64,000 nucleotides of DNA from Myotis daubentonii (taxonomy: Eukaryota > Chordata > Mammalia > Chiroptera > Vespertilionidae): assembly GCF_963259705.1 (NCBI RefSeq), contig NC_081842.1, forward strand, positions 39,149,796 through 39,213,795, given 5' to 3'. Position numbers and translations under genes: made by a program. Below, one piece after another: positions 62,165 to 64,000 of the stretch. The notes below the pieces were generated by a model. That model searched no databases. It was not told where the DNA came from and worked only from the letters and a program-made list of their open reading frames with translations. The stretch's first letter is position 1, and the number at the start of each line of letters is the position of its first letter.

Positions 62165-63925
62165 TAGAACTAGAACCCTTTTGCAATAGCACATTTGACA
62201 GTTTCATTGGGGCCATGAGGACTACATATGAATTTCGCAGCAATGGCCACTGAACATAAGATGTCCTATTCCCATGTGTGCTGAGGGCATCATTTGGGGT
62301 GTGAGAAATAATCAGACTTAACTTGTAAATAACATCTCTAGCAGGCATCCAACTGAGAGTCCTGAGCTGATGTACATGCCTGGACAAGAGGTAGCAACCT
62401 AAAACTTACTTCAATTTGTGCCTTTTCACTTCATTTTGTTTTTGGCTTCTTGGAGTGTGACCATTGAAGGGAAACTGAGGCAATCATTGCAGAAGTCTAC
62501 AAAACAGGTTAATAAAAGCTAGAACCAGTCACTGTGTGTGTATAAGAAGGGTATAGTTTGGAGAGGCTTTATAGTGTGCTATTCATAGGACATAGGAACT
62601 GATTGGGTCTGAAGGTACCGAGGAGACTGAGAGTCCCTAGAATAATTCAGAGTTTGAATTTTGGAAGAGAAAAATAATTTCAATTTTGGATGTGTTGAGA
62701 TTGAGGTACATTTTCCAACTGGGACATGTGAATGCAAAAGTCTAGCAGGCCCAGACTGGAATATATAGATAGATTTGAGAGCTATTTGTCGATGGATAAC
62801 AGATAAAGCGGAAGGAATGGATGAGGTATTCAAGGATCTGCCCTGGAAGAAGAAGAAAGGTAGAGGCTGTGAATAGCTGTCCCCTGGCTGCAGAAGGAGG
62901 AAGTGGAGACACAGGAGTGGTCAGAAATATCAAAGGAACATCAGGACTCAAAAGCCACCTGTGGAGGAACAGGTGATATGGTTAACTTTGGAAAGAGATG
63001 AGTAGATGAAAATACACAGGAATGGGGTTAAAGAAGAGGAATCTCGAGACAGAGGTATTTGATTTCAGAGAAGTGAAAGGCTAGTTCATCTTAGAGAATG
63101 GGAAAGGAATTCAGGAGAATAGAAAATGTTTGGAATAGTCACCACGAGGAATGTAATTGGAAGTAAATACAGCTGAACAAAGGACCGCTGATCCCAGTGA
63201 GAATTTCGTTGCTATTCTATAGCATAAAAATATAAGGAAAAATTGTATAGATTCCGGATGTTTCTGTTAATGCTTCACCGCTGTTTTATTCTGTACTTTT
63301 TTAATTGCAAGTGACAAAAATCCCAGTTCAGACAAGATTAAGGAAAAAAAGGAAATTTATTGGCTTAAATAACAGCAAAGCCTAAAGAGTATGATCCACG
63401 TATGATTAAATCCAGGGCCTCAAACAATGTCATCAAAAATATGTTTCTCTCTGTTGTTTGGCTCCACTTTCTTGGACAGCCACTGGCAGTTCCAAGAATA
63501 CAGACTGCCTGCTTCAGCAAACCTTTACAAAAAGAGTACTGCTTTCCCAATTTTCCCAGCCAAACCCCAGGGTAAACTATAATTGGCCCAATTTGGGTAA
63601 TACGCCCAGTACTGGACTAATCACTGGGGTTAAGGGGTTGGGGTAGCCTGGGTCTGGGCTATACATTCACCCCATGAATCACACAGACCCAAAGTGGGGA
63701 AGGGATGGTTTTTCAAAGGAGTGCTGGTCAGGCCAAATAATCAGGTCCACTAGAGCTTGAGAACCTGAGTGCAGAAAATAGATGGTAGGGTCGGTACTGT
63801 CAGGATAGGTTAGATTATGCTATAAAACAGCCCCTAATCTCAAGGACTTACAACAAAGATTTGTTTCTTCTTTTGCTGCATGTCCATTGTAGAGTATTTG
63901 GAGCCACTTTCTTTTTCTTTCTTTT
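62165..63925. other. unique DNA, possible worn L2 at 62740-63140
   Basis: ATAGATTTGAGAGCTATTTG and GATGAGGTATTCAAGGATC may be antisense L2. No gene recognised; frames are short. Confidence 0.35.
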
Positions 63926-63927
63926 TT

Positions 63928-64000
63928 TAAAATTGATTTCTGAAAAGAAGGGAGAGGGAGAGAGAAATAGAAACATCAATGATGAGAGAGAATCATTGAT
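63928..64000 (-). mobile_element. Ves SINE, cut by window end
   Basis: AAATTGATTTCTGAAAAGAAGG, GAGAGAAATAGAAACATC and GAGAATCATTGAT are the tail-side half of a Ves; the head is outside. Confidence 0.93.

Overview
This is mammalian nuclear DNA, almost certainly from a vesper bat (Vespertilionidae). Three things point there. About three dozen tRNA-derived SINEs have the Ves layout: an A/B-box head, a TGATCGATGTTTCT-type body, a CT-rich tract and an AATAAA-plus-A tail. Several rolling-circle transposons of HeliBat type have TC/CTAG ends and the GTGCACGAA..TTCGTGCAC 3' hairpin. SPIN-like and other young hAT miniature elements are present. Genus and species cannot be settled from the text.

I recognise no protein-coding gene with confidence. 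The window is intergenic or intronic. The single gene-like landmark is a CpG island at about 3.69-4.50 kb. It probably marks a promoter and first exon, and a good splice-donor string lies on the minus strand at 4060/4059. The open frames across it are long because the DNA is GC-rich. The only recognisable RNA locus is a U6 snRNA retropseudogene (53.57-53.68 kb, minus strand, 14-bp target duplications).

Layout. 0-3 kb: 5' end of a Helitron, old SINE, L1 3' end, Ves, and an LTR-like repeat (family R1) split by an hAT element. 3.0-5.7 kb: unique DNA with the CpG island and a cAMP-response-element palindrome. 6-15.4 kb: Ves SINEs, an old minus-strand L1 split by a three-unit Helitron array (9158-10633), SPIN nested in Ves, and an internally deleted minus-strand L1 (13.15-15.36 kb). 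16-28 kb: Ves copies, L2/MIR, three R1 copies, an 801-bp solo LTR, and a four-unit Helitron array (22106-24238) nested in a Ves. 28-37.6 kb: L2, MLT1-like and unique DNA plus a second SPIN. 37.6-48.7 kb: a third hAT type, a Helitron with tail-to-tail debris and an unexplained 47-bp direct repeat, an LTR split by a fourth hAT type, and a complete 1,033-bp Helitron. 49-64 kb: L1 and L2, two Helitrons, the U6 pseudogene, two inverted solo LTRs, a Tigger-like transposon, a Ves doublet, a Helitron, and a 113-bp near-perfect palindrome.

The order of nesting is often readable, for example SPIN into Ves, Ves into an R1 LTR, Helitron arrays into L1 or Ves, solo LTRs into L1, and hAT into LTR into MIR. 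The strongest signals are the Helitron arrays. Two loci share the same fused two-module unit with the same abnormal junction, which suggests that the fusion moves as one element.
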